Source: Salipiger bermudensis HTCC2601 (GTDB taxonomy: Bacteria > Pseudomonadota > Alphaproteobacteria > Rhodobacterales > Rhodobacteraceae). From it: DNA of 64,000 bases. The translations under genes were made by a program, and so were the position numbers. Within the stretch, counting starts at the first letter, position 1; each line of letters starts with the position of its first letter. The stretch spans positions 1,197,990 to 1,261,989 of the forward strand of contig NZ_DS022276.1 of the NCBI RefSeq assembly GCF_000153725.1, given 5' to 3'. Below the pieces are notes generated by a model that saw only the letters and a list, made by a program, of their open reading frames with translations, did not search any database and had not been told where the DNA came from. Of the stretch, positions 27,155 through 36,404 are shown one piece after another.

Positions 27155-27607
27155 CTAGCCTTTCGCCTGCCGGATCTCGCGCTCCAGCGCGTTGAGAAAG
27201 CGCGAGCGGTCGGCCTTGGTGAACCCCTTGCCGCCGCCCCCCTGGTTCAGCGGGTTGGCGGCGCGCAGATCGGCCATCAGGTCGCGCATCGCCAGTTGCT
27301 GGCCGATGTTGGCCTCGGTGAAGCGCTCGCCATTGTGGCGCAGAACCGCCGCGCCGGCGGCGATGCATTTCGAGGCCAGCGGGATGTCTCCGGTCACCAC
27401 CACGTCGCCCGGCCCGCAGCGCTCTGCGATCCACATGTCGGCCACGTCCGGCCCCTCGGGCACGATCACCGTCTCAACCAGCGGGTTCTGCGAGGGCCGG
27501 AGCCCACCATTCGAGACCACGAACATGCGGATCTTGTGGCGGGTGGCAACGCGCTCGGCCTCGGCCTTCACCGGGCAGGCGTCGGCGTCGATATACAGCG
27601 CACTCAC
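27155..27607 (-). CDS. UPF0178 (YaiI/DUF188) family protein
   Basis: A 150-residue protein with [17 protein letters not shown] at the N-terminus and [20 protein letters not shown] and [12 protein letters not shown]-like sequence ([12 protein letters not shown]) later, diagnostic of the YaiI family with a PIN-like fold. Function unknown. The GTG start overlaps the transporter stop (GTGA). Confidence 0.92.
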   Translation of the reverse strand: MSALYIDADACPVKAEAERVATRHKIRMFVVSNGGLRPSQNPLVETVIVPEGPDVADMWIAERCGPGDVVVTGDIPLASKCIAAGAAVLRHNGERFTEANIGQQLAMRDLMADLRAANPLNQGGGGKGFTKADRSRFLNALEREIRQAKG

Positions 27608-28530
27608 GGGTTCACCAGCGCGATCACCGTGCTCACGGTGAGGATGCTGAACGCGGTCGAGATCAGGATCGCCGCCGAGACCCGCTGCGGCGCGATGCCG
27701 TAATGCTGTGCCAGCATGTAGACATTGCCCGCCACCGGAAGCGCCGCCGTGGCCACCGCCACCGCCGCCTGGAAGGGCGGCACCGGGAACAGCAGGTAGA
27801 CCCCGCCGGCCACGAAGAGCGGATGCAGCACCAGCTTGGCAAAGCTCAGCCAGCCCGACACCGCCAGCCGCTCGGCGGATTTCGACGCCAGCGAGGCGCC
27901 GATGGCAAAGAGTGCGCAAGGCGTCGCGGCATTGCCGAGCAGGGTGACGAACTCGTCCACCACCGTGGGCAGCGACTGCCCGGAGGAGGACACGGCGAGC
28001 CCCGCCACGATCGACACGATCATCGGGTTCTTCACCAGCCCGGCGCCGATGGTGGCGAAGATCCCCAGCGACATCCTGCCCTCGCGCGCCACGGTCACCA
28101 GGATCACCAGCAGCGAGGCGAAAACGATCAGGTCGATGCTCAGCATGAGGATGATCGGCGCCACCGCCGCCTCGCCAAGCAGCAGGGCCAGCATGGGCAG
28201 ACCGAGAAAGCCGGTATTGCCGATACTGGCGGTCTGCGCCTCAATGGCGGCGGTCTGCAGATCCTGCCGGCGCAGGAACGCCACGCCGGTGGCCACAAGA
28301 TAGACCGCCAGCGTGCCCGCGAGATAGGCCGCGGCGAGCCTTGCATCGAAGATCGCCGAGATCGACAGCGAGGCCGAGAAGCGGAACAGCATCGCCGAGA
28401 GGGCGAAGTAGAACACGAACTTGGTCAGCGCCGCCGTCGCCGCCTCGGGGAAGAAGCGGATGCGCGCGGCGCCGTAGCCCAGCCCGATCAGGGCAAAGAA
28501 CGGAACGGTCTTGAGAAAGATGGCGAGCAT
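27604..28530 (-). CDS. AEC family transporter (auxin efflux carrier type)
   Basis: A 308-residue integral membrane protein with about ten hydrophobic segments. It contains the inverted-repeat pattern of the bile/arsenite/riboflavin transporter superfamily; [10 protein letters not shown] near residue 108 and the related [11 protein letters not shown] near residue 170 are typical of AEC proteins. Bacterial members carry organic acids such as malonate or malate; the substrate here is unknown. Confidence 0.88.
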   Translation of the reverse strand: MLAIFLKTVPFFALIGLGYGAARIRFFPEAATAALTKFVFYFALSAMLFRFSASLSISAIFDARLAAAYLAGTLAVYLVATGVAFLRRQDLQTAAIEAQTASIGNTGFLGLPMLALLLGEAAVAPIILMLSIDLIVFASLLVILVTVAREGRMSLGIFATIGAGLVKNPMIVSIVAGLAVSSSGQSLPTVVDEFVTLLGNAATPCALFAIGASLASKSAERLAVSGWLSFAKLVLHPLFVAGGVYLLFPVPPFQAAVAVATAALPVAGNVYMLAQHYGIAPQRVSAAILISTAFSILTVSTVIALVNP

Positions 28531-28577
28531 GTCACCCCGTCAGATTCGGCGGGTGTCTGCCGCCCGGTTGGCTTGGC

Positions 28578-28757
28578 TCAGACCTTGCCTTCGAAATCGC
28601 GATGCACGTATTTCGCGTCGCAATAGGGGCATTCCACAAAGCCCTCTTCGGGCGGGATCATCAGCCAGACACGCGGGTGGCCCAGCGCCCCCTCACCGCC
28701 GTCACAGGCGATGCGGTGGCTGTCGACGATCTTGATTTCCGGGGCTTCGGTCGCCAT
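28578..28757 (-). CDS. CHCC zinc-finger domain protein (NDUFS6-like)
   Basis: A 59-residue protein, below common length cut-offs, with the zf-CHCC pattern: Cys18 in RIACDGG, GHPRVWLMI with the ligand His27, and Cys44-x2-Cys47 in FVECPYCDAKYVH. It resembles the C-terminal domain of mitochondrial complex I subunit NDUFS6 (13 kDa) and is a common alphaproteobacterial gene. A probable role is in complex I assembly or zinc binding. The start follows an AAGGAAA site. Confidence 0.88.
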   Translation of the reverse strand: MATEAPEIKIVDSHRIACDGGEGALGHPRVWLMIPPEEGFVECPYCDAKYVHRDFEGKV

Positions 28758-28832
28758 CGCTGCGGTTTCCTTTTCGTCACACCTGCACTAACTGCGTTAT
28801 GGGCGAAGACCAGAACAGGAGCAAGGCTCGGC

Positions 28833-29759
28833 ATGAGTGGAGACGCGATCCGCATCGAGGCGCTGCGCAAGACATACGCAGGCGGCAAGGAGGCCCTCAA
28901 GGGCGTCGATCTCACGGTGCCCACGGGCTCGATCTTCGGCCTGCTCGGCCCCAACGGGGCGGGCAAGTCGACCCTGATCAACATCCTCGCCGGTCTGGTG
29001 CTGAAGAGCTCGGGCAAGGTGTCGATCTGGGGCTGGGACCAGGACCGCAACCCGCGCCAGAGCCGCGCCTCGATCGGGGTGATGCCGCAGGAGCTCAACC
29101 TCGACCCGTTTTTCACCCCGCGCGACGCGCTCGAGGTGCAGGCCGGGCTCTACGGCGTGGCCAAGCGTGACCGCCGCAGCGACGAGATCCTCGAGATGGT
29201 GGGGCTCACGGACAAGGCCGAGGCCTATGCCCGCACGCTCTCGGGCGGCATGCGCCGGAGGCTGCTGCTCGGCAAGGCGCTGGTGCACCACCCGCGCATC
29301 CTCGTGCTCGACGAGCCCACCGCCGGCGTCGATATCGAGCTGCGCCAGATGCTGTGGCAGAACGTGCGCCGCCTGAACCGCGAGCGCGGCATGACGATCA
29401 TCCTCACCACCCACTACCTCGAGGAGGCCGAGGAGATGTGCGACGAGATCGCCATCATCAACCAGGGTTCGGTGGTGGCGCGCGACAGCACCGCCAACCT
29501 GCTCGGCCAGATCGATGCCAAGACCATGGTGATCCAGCCCGACAGTATGCCCGAAACCCTCCCCGAGGCCCCCGGCATCACCGCCGAGCGCCGCGAGGGC
29601 GGGCTCATCGCCCTGAGCTACCGCGCCACCGACACCACCGCCGAGGACGTGCTCGAGCTGGTGCGCAACGCCGGTATCCGGATCCAGGACGTCCGCACCG
29701 AGCAGGCCGATCTCGAGGACGTGTTCCTCGAACTGACCCGCTCGCGTCCCGCTGCCTGA
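28833..29759 (+). CDS. ABC transporter ATP-binding protein (ABC-2 / drug or polysaccharide export type)
   Basis: A 308-residue ATPase with Walker A GLLGPNGAGKST, signature LSGGMRRRL, Walker B ILVLDEPTAGVD and H-loop LTTHYLEEAEEM, plus a C-terminal extension of about 80 residues ending in EDVFLELTRSRP, as in CcmA/DrrA-type exporters. Such ATPases normally sit next to an ABC-2 permease gene. Here no permease is adjacent: the next gene on the same strand is a PAP2 enzyme. The partner must be elsewhere. Confidence 0.9.
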   Translation: MSGDAIRIEALRKTYAGGKEALKGVDLTVPTGSIFGLLGPNGAGKSTLINILAGLVLKSSGKVSIWGWDQDRNPRQSRASIGVMPQELNLDPFFTPRDALEVQAGLYGVAKRDRRSDEILEMVGLTDKAEAYARTLSGGMRRRLLLGKALVHHPRILVLDEPTAGVDIELRQMLWQNVRRLNRERGMTIILTTHYLEEAEEMCDEIAIINQGSVVARDSTANLLGQIDAKTMVIQPDSMPETLPEAPGITAERREGGLIALSYRATDTTAEDVLELVRNAGIRIQDVRTEQADLEDVFLELTRSRPAA

Positions 29760-29766
29760 GGGGGGC

Positions 29767-29788
29767 TGCCGCGCGACAATGCGCGGCA
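29767..29788 (+). terminator. Possible terminator hairpin after the ABC ATPase gene
   Basis: An eight-base stem TGCCGCGC / GCGCGGCA with loop GACAAT lies eight bases past the stop codon. There is no T-run, so its terminator role is uncertain. Confidence 0.35.
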
Positions 29789-29912
29789 CGGCCTTCCGGT
29801 CTGACATGAAATCGCCCTGAATCCGGCGCCTGACAAGCGTTGCCGGGTCATATTCGCGCCGCACTAGACGGGTCGTTTGCGGGTTGAAGACGCCATTAAC
29901 CATGAGCGCCCC

Positions 29913-30911
29913 ATGTCGACCGTCATGCCATTCCTGCGCCGCAATGCCCTTGCGCTGTTCGTCCTTGCCTATGCGTCCAGCGCCGCGGTGCTGCATCCCG
30001 GCGTCTTCATGGACATCTTCCCGATGTATGTCCGCAAGCTGGTGGTCTTGAGCCCGCTCATCGGCTTCCTCGCGCTGCTCTCGGTCATGATCGCCCGCTA
30101 CCGGAGCGAAGGAGCGCTGTGCCCCCTGCTGGCGCAAGCTGCGCTTAAGGTGTTCTGGCCGGCCCTGTTCATGTGTCTGGGCTTTTCGGCCTTCACGACG
30201 TTCAAGCTGGCGATCCCGGGCGTCGTGCCATTCTATCTTGATCCGGTGCTCGCCGATCTCGATGCGATGCTGCACGGGGCGCAGCCCGGGCTGGTGCTGC
30301 ACAAGCTGTTGCCGGAAGTGCTGGAATGGCCGCTCACGCTTGTCTACGGGCCGCTCTGGGCGGTGGTCTGGGTGGGCGGCTTCTTCGCGGTTGCCGTCTA
30401 TGGCGACCGGCAGCTGCGCCGCCGCTATTGGTGGACCTGCGCCCTGAGCCTGTTCGGTCTCGGGACTGTTCTGGCCACGGCGCTGAGTTCGGTCGGCCCA
30501 ATCTACTACGAGGCCGTCTACGGCGATCCGCGCTATTCCGATCTGACGGCGGCGATCTTTGCCAGCGGCCCTGGCGGACAGGTGAAGGGCGTAAGCACCT
30601 ATTTGTGGACCACCTACACCACCGGCAGCAACAGCTTCGGAACGGGCATCTCGGCGATGCCGAGCATGCATGTCGCGGTGGCCACCGTGCAGACGCTCGC
30701 GGCGTTCTCGGTCTCGCGGATCCTAGGCGCAGTGCTCGGCTGCTTTGCGCTCTGCATCCAGTTCGGCTCGGTCTATCTTGGCTGGCACTATGCGCTGGAC
30801 GGCTATGTCTCGGCGCTCTTCGTAGCGAGCGTCTGGTGTGCGGTCAGCGCGCTGCAGACGCGGCGCAAGGCAGCCGGAGCGATGGCGGAGCCAGACGGCC
30901 TGGCCGCCTGA
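29913..30911 (+). CDS. PAP2-family membrane phosphatase/transferase (Aur1/inositolphosphotransferase-like)
   Basis: A 332-residue multi-pass protein (about six or seven hydrophobic segments). The PAP2 catalytic motifs are present in the C-terminal half: SAMPSMHVAVATVQ and GWHYALDGYVSA (pattern SxPSxH and HxxxD). The long N-terminal membrane part and the MPSMHVA form are like the eukaryote Aur1/IPC-synthase-like PAP2_3 subgroup. A lipid phosphatase or head-group transferase is likely; the substrate is unknown. Confidence 0.8.
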   Translation: MSTVMPFLRRNALALFVLAYASSAAVLHPGVFMDIFPMYVRKLVVLSPLIGFLALLSVMIARYRSEGALCPLLAQAALKVFWPALFMCLGFSAFTTFKLAIPGVVPFYLDPVLADLDAMLHGAQPGLVLHKLLPEVLEWPLTLVYGPLWAVVWVGGFFAVAVYGDRQLRRRYWWTCALSLFGLGTVLATALSSVGPIYYEAVYGDPRYSDLTAAIFASGPGGQVKGVSTYLWTTYTTGSNSFGTGISAMPSMHVAVATVQTLAAFSVSRILGAVLGCFALCIQFGSVYLGWHYALDGYVSALFVASVWCAVSALQTRRKAAGAMAEPDGLAA

Positions 30912-30924
30912 CTCCCGGGCAGGG

Positions 30925-31293
30925 TCACCCCTTTTCCAGCATCCGGCCGAGGCCACGGCCGCCGAGGATGTGCACGTGCAGGTGCGGCACCTCCTGCACC
31001 CCGTGCTCTCCAGCGTTCGAGATCATCCGGAATCCGTCGGCCTCGACCCCCTTCATCTCGCAGACCTTGGCAATGGCGCGGGTGTAGTCGACGATCTCCG
31101 CATCCGAGGCGTTGGAGGCGAAATCGTCGTAGTTCACGTAGGCGCCCCGGGGGATCACCAGCACGTGGATTGGCGCCTGCGGGCGGATGTCGTTGAACGC
31201 AAGGCTGTGCTCGGTCTCGAGCACCGTGTCGTTGGGGATCTCGCCCCGCAGGATCTTGGCGAAGATGTTCTCGGTGTCGTAGGTGTAGGCCAT
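30925..31293 (-). CDS. Histidine triad (HIT/HINT) nucleotide-binding protein
   Basis: A 122-residue HINT-type purine nucleoside phosphoramidase. It begins MAYTYDTENIFAKILRGEIP and contains the triad HLHVHILGG with the catalytic histidine in the middle position pattern HxHxH. The start at 31293 gives the normal length; 13 extra codons upstream have no support. Confidence 0.95.
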   Translation of the reverse strand: MAYTYDTENIFAKILRGEIPNDTVLETEHSLAFNDIRPQAPIHVLVIPRGAYVNYDDFASNASDAEIVDYTRAIAKVCEMKGVEADGFRMISNAGEHGVQEVPHLHVHILGGRGLGRMLEKG

Positions 31294-31300
31294 TCTATCC

Positions 31301-32878
31301 TCAATCGGCGAACAGGTGATCGGTATTGGCAAGCTCGCGGGCGATGTCTTCGGGCAAGCTCAGGAAGGCCGCGAGCGCGCGCGCGTTGACGTCGGGCGGA
31401 TCGATCTCGCGGATCCTCAGGTGATTGTCGAACTGCGCGTCGCGAATGCGGTCGCTCTCGTGCACAATGTCGTTGCGGATCGTCGGCAGCAAGCGGTTCA
31501 GCGTCTCCTTCGGCGTACGCTCGCCGGCCAGCCCGACCCGCATCGCGTGCCCGCCGAGATAGGCATCCGTGAACTGGCACTCGATCTCGAGCAGCCGCGA
31601 AACCGAGCGGTCGCGGCAGAAATCCTCCAGCAGGTCGAGATTCTGCGGATCGAGGCAGATCACCAGCCGTTCGGTGTCGTAATACTCGAACAGCATCCGC
31701 ATCAGCGCCCGCCGGTGGCGGTGGCGCTTGCTCATGCTCGACTGGATGCCGCCAAGATCTGGCAGATCGCAGCCGGCTTCGTTGAACAGATACTCGATGC
31801 AGGGAATGTTGGTAAGCGCGCGGATGCGGGCGGTCAGGCGCTTGGCCACGTGCCACTTCTTGCACAACACGATGAGCAGCTCGCGCTCGCGCCCGAGCGA
31901 GCTTTCGGCCTCCCAGAACCGCGGCGCGAAGCGGCGTCCGATACGTCCCTTGCCGGTCAGGAAGCGGAACAGCGACTGGCCCTCGTTGGAGATCTGGAAC
32001 CGTGCCCCTTCCGAGGCGTAGAGCACGCCTAGCCGACGCTTCAGCTCGCGCGCCTCGGGGCTGATCTTGCGGGCGAAGAGAAAATCCTGCGCCAGCAGCA
32101 GATCGTAGTGGTCGTTGTAGAACACCACCGGCATGCCGTAATCGGTGAACATCAGGAAGGTCAGCGCGCGGCTCTCGATTTCGTGCTCGGGCACGAGGTG
32201 ACGTACCAGCGTCTGGAAGAAGGTCTCGTCCGGGATCCAGGTGGTGCGGAAGAAGCGCAGCACGTCGGGCCGCGTGCGGCAGAACTCGAGGATCCATTCC
32301 ACCGTGCGGCGGCGCAGGCACCACCATTGCGAGCCGATCATCACTTCGAGATCCCCCGGGATCTCGCGCGTCATCCCGAGCCGCTTCTGCAGGTTGAACA
32401 TCGCGTAGAAGCGTTTCTTCTGGGTGCGTTCGTTGAACCAGTGGCGGTAGATCAGCCGCTCTTCCTTCCAACCGGTCTTGATCCAGTCGGAATGGAAATA
32501 ATCGAAGCTCTCGATGTAATCGACATCGCGCTGGTCGAGAAAGGCATGGGCGTATTCCGCCGATTTGATCGCCATGCAATCGCCCGAGAGCATGTAGAAA
32601 TGCGAGGCGCGCGGAAACGCCTCCACCGCGGTCTCGACCGCGTTCAAGGTCGCCTGAACGAGGCTCCATTCGCCCCAGCCGCATTTCACCCGCCGCTTCG
32701 CGAAGGCCACGTTGGGGTTGTCGGCCAGCGCCTTGCGGATCCTGTCATAGGCGGCCTTCGGGGCGCGGGCGTCGAAATGGATCGCCATGTAATCGCCCAC
32801 GGCGGTCAGGCTCTGCGCCTGCTTGATGACGGCGTCAGGATCCTTGTGACACAGGAGGATGAAGGCAATCTTTGCCAT
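31301..32878 (-). CDS. GT14-type beta-1,6-N-acetylglucosaminyltransferase with DUF5928 C-terminus
   Basis: A 525-residue cytoplasmic protein. Residues 1 to about 280 resemble the core-2/I-branching GT14 family: IAFILLCHKDPDAV, IHFDARAPKAAY, VKCGWGEWSLVQATLNA, HFYMLSGDCMAIKS and GSQWWCLRR with later WIPDETFFQTL. The remaining about 245 residues fit the DUF5928 region seen fused to this enzyme in Rhodobacteraceae. It probably builds a cell-surface glycan. It is divergent from a sulfotransferase gene 170 bases away, which suggests a shared product. Confidence 0.85.
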   Translation of the reverse strand: MAKIAFILLCHKDPDAVIKQAQSLTAVGDYMAIHFDARAPKAAYDRIRKALADNPNVAFAKRRVKCGWGEWSLVQATLNAVETAVEAFPRASHFYMLSGDCMAIKSAEYAHAFLDQRDVDYIESFDYFHSDWIKTGWKEERLIYRHWFNERTQKKRFYAMFNLQKRLGMTREIPGDLEVMIGSQWWCLRRRTVEWILEFCRTRPDVLRFFRTTWIPDETFFQTLVRHLVPEHEIESRALTFLMFTDYGMPVVFYNDHYDLLLAQDFLFARKISPEARELKRRLGVLYASEGARFQISNEGQSLFRFLTGKGRIGRRFAPRFWEAESSLGRERELLIVLCKKWHVAKRLTARIRALTNIPCIEYLFNEAGCDLPDLGGIQSSMSKRHRHRRALMRMLFEYYDTERLVICLDPQNLDLLEDFCRDRSVSRLLEIECQFTDAYLGGHAMRVGLAGERTPKETLNRLLPTIRNDIVHESDRIRDAQFDNHLRIREIDPPDVNARALAAFLSLPEDIARELANTDHLFAD

Positions 32879-33048
32879 TCAGGAAACCGTCTGCCCTAAT
32901 TTTGCCCACTCCATTCCGTTGATAGAGACGAACGGGCGTTGAAGAAACCGGGTTTGTCTGATTTTTTGCGATATCAGGCGCATAACAATTAATCACGCGC
33001 CGTCAGCGCAAGAGGCGCCGGGCAGGCGCATTTCGGGAGACAGGGAAA

Positions 33049-33867
33049 ATGGGGTTTCCGGGCACGTGGATGACCGAGAGCGAGAGCATGGTGTACCGGG
33101 TGGTGCCGAAATGCGCCTGCTCGACGATTGGCCAGATCATGTACTACTCTGATCACGGCGTGTTCTATGACGGCGACATTCATGATGCGCAGCAGGGCCT
33201 GCACAAATGGGCCCGCGACGACAGCCAGCCGATCATCAAGGCCAATGTGAAGACCCGCTCCTCCTATGCCTTCACCTGCGTGCGCAACCCCTACACCCGC
33301 GTGCTGTCGAGCTTCTTCGACAAGATCTGCGGCATCCAGCGCAACGGCAAGCGCTACCGCGGCAACCTCGTACCGCTGCTGATCCAGAAATACGGCATCG
33401 AGGTTGGCGGCGACGATGGCAAGGACGAGTTCGACCAGATCCGCAGCTTCCGCCGCTTCCTGCTCTTCGTGCGCGACACCATCCGCTGGCGCCGCCCGAT
33501 GGAGCCCGACATCCACTGGTCGGCGATCTCGGGGCATGTCTCGACCTTCATCGTCAACGGCGGGCGCTACAACAAGATCTTCTGGACCGAGCAGTTCAAT
33601 GACGGCATGCAGGACGTGCTCGACCATATCCAGACGCCGCACGCGGTCGATCTTTCCAGCATCCCCCGCTTCAACGAATCCGAGGGCCACGGGCCGAAGC
33701 GGCTGCACCCGGTCGAGGATTATTTCGACGACCTGTCGATGCATCTGATCTACGAGATCTACAAACGCGACTTCGAGCTCTTCAAATACGATTTCGACAA
33801 CCCGGCCAACAAGATGCCCATCGGCGAGATCGACCTCGACGAGGTGCACGCCAAGCTTGGCGACTAG
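33049..33867 (+). CDS. Sulfotransferase family 2 protein
   Basis: A 272-residue PAPS-dependent carbohydrate sulfotransferase-like protein. The 5'-phosphosulfate site is VVPKCACSTIGQ (18-29) and the 3'-phosphate site FTCVRNPYTRVLSSF near residue 75. No signal peptide or membrane anchor, unlike animal Golgi homologues. An AGGGAAA site precedes the ATG. Position beside the GT14 enzyme suggests that it sulfates the same glycan. Confidence 0.87.
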   Translation: MGFPGTWMTESESMVYRVVPKCACSTIGQIMYYSDHGVFYDGDIHDAQQGLHKWARDDSQPIIKANVKTRSSYAFTCVRNPYTRVLSSFFDKICGIQRNGKRYRGNLVPLLIQKYGIEVGGDDGKDEFDQIRSFRRFLLFVRDTIRWRRPMEPDIHWSAISGHVSTFIVNGGRYNKIFWTEQFNDGMQDVLDHIQTPHAVDLSSIPRFNESEGHGPKRLHPVEDYFDDLSMHLIYEIYKRDFELFKYDFDNPANKMPIGEIDLDEVHAKLGD

Positions 33868-33873
33868 GCGCGC

Positions 33874-34473
33874 TCAGCCCAGCGCGTCGGTCGGGGCGAT
33901 AGGAAAGAACTCTCCCGACGACCATACGCCGAACCAGCCTTCGCCATCGATCTCGCGCTCGGCACCCAGCTCGACCAGCCGGTAAAAGCTCTTGCGGTCG
34001 ATCAGCGCCTCGAGATTGGCCCGCACGAGAACGTAGGGCGACGGCTCGCCGCTTTCGGGGTCGATGGCGACACGGATCGGGTGATCAGGGCCTGCGACGG
34101 CCTCGTCCCCCACGTGTGTGTGGAAGGTCAGCACCTGCGCCTCGCCCTCGCCCGAGATCTCGAAATCGGTGGCGACGAAGGGCGCATCCTCGACGGTGAT
34201 TCCCACCTTCTCGACCGGGGTGACGAGCACGTAATCGTCGCCATCCTTGCGCAGGATCGACGAGAACAGCTTGACCATCGCGGGCCGCTTGATCGGCGAG
34301 CCGAGGTAATACCACGTCCCGTCACGGGCGATGCGCATGTCGATATCGCCCAGAAAGGGCGGGTTCCATTTGTGCACGGGGGGCAAACCGCGCTCCTTTA
34401 TGGCGCGCGCGGAGGCAGCCAGCCCGTCTGCAGATGGTGTCACGGAATTTTGTGCCGTCATTGCTTTTGCCAT
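33874..34473 (-). CDS. DUF1285 domain-containing protein
   Basis: A 199-residue protein with the DUF1285 pattern: [31 protein letters not shown], then [27 protein letters not shown] and GEWFG-like [15 protein letters not shown] at the end. Function unknown; structures show two beta-rich domains. An ATG 12 bases downstream is a possible alternative start. It is divergent from the MoxR operon. Confidence 0.85.
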   Translation of the reverse strand: MAKAMTAQNSVTPSADGLAASARAIKERGLPPVHKWNPPFLGDIDMRIARDGTWYYLGSPIKRPAMVKLFSSILRKDGDDYVLVTPVEKVGITVEDAPFVATDFEISGEGEAQVLTFHTHVGDEAVAGPDHPIRVAIDPESGEPSPYVLVRANLEALIDRKSFYRLVELGAEREIDGEGWFGVWSSGEFFPIAPTDALG

Positions 34474-34530
34474 TTTCCAACCCCGGGATAGAGTTGAATC
34501 GTAAACACGGGATTTCAAGGGAGTCAGCGC

Positions 34531-35528
<998 letters not shown>

Positions 35529-35532
<4 letters not shown>

Positions 35533-36404
35533 CCGACACCGTCACCTATCTCCGTCGCGACGCGCAGCTCGAAGCCAGCCGCTTCCCGGCGCTTCTGGCG
35601 CGCGCCGAGCATCTCGCCGGCACCGTGCTGCTGGGTGAACATGGCCGGCGGCGCTCGGGCATGGGAGACGATTTCTGGCAGTACCGCCCGCTGCGCTCGG
35701 GCGACAGCTATCGCAACATCGACTGGCGCCGCTCCGGCCGCGGCGACGAGCAATTCGTGCGCGAGCGCGAATGGCAGATCGCCCAGAGCGTGCAGCTCTG
35801 GGTCGATGGCGGTGCCTCGATGCGCTTCACCTCGGACCAGAACCTGCCGCAAAAGAGCGACCGCGCCCGCCTCGTGGCGCTGGCCACCGCGATCCTGCTG
35901 ATCCGGGGCGGCGAGCGGGTGGGCTTCACCGGCTGGCAGCTGCCGCCGCGCAATGGCGACGTGCAGGTGCTGCGGCTGGCCGAGGCGCTCTCGGACGATG
36001 GCGAAGACGACTATTCCGAGCTCGAGGCGCGCGGCATGATCCCGCATGCGCGGGCGATGTTCGTCTCGGATTTCCTAGGCGATCTCGATCCGGTCGAGGC
36101 CGCTCTGACCAAGGCCGCCGATCGCGGTGTCCGCGGAGTGCTGCTGCAAGTGCTCGACCCGACCGAGGAGAGTTTCCCGTTCAAGGGCCGCACCATCTTT
36201 CAAAGTGTCGGCGGCAGCGTCGCGCATGAGACGCTGAAGGCCGGCGACCTGCGCACGCGCTATCTCGAGCGGCTGGCCGAGCGCAAGGACCGGCTCGACC
36301 GATTGTCGCGGTTAACGGGCTGGCAATACATGTGCCATCATACCTCCGACAGCGCCCAGTCGGCGCTGCTGTGGGTATATCGTGCGATGGATGGAGGCCA
36401 CTGA
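35529..36404 (+). CDS. DUF58 domain-containing protein
   Basis: A 291-residue protein, partner of MoxR. It has the DUF58 core [20 protein letters not shown] and [22 protein letters not shown], then a VWA-like region ([30 protein letters not shown]). The TTG start overlaps the MoxR stop (TTGA), which fixes it. The stop overlaps the next ATG (ATGA). Confidence 0.9.
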
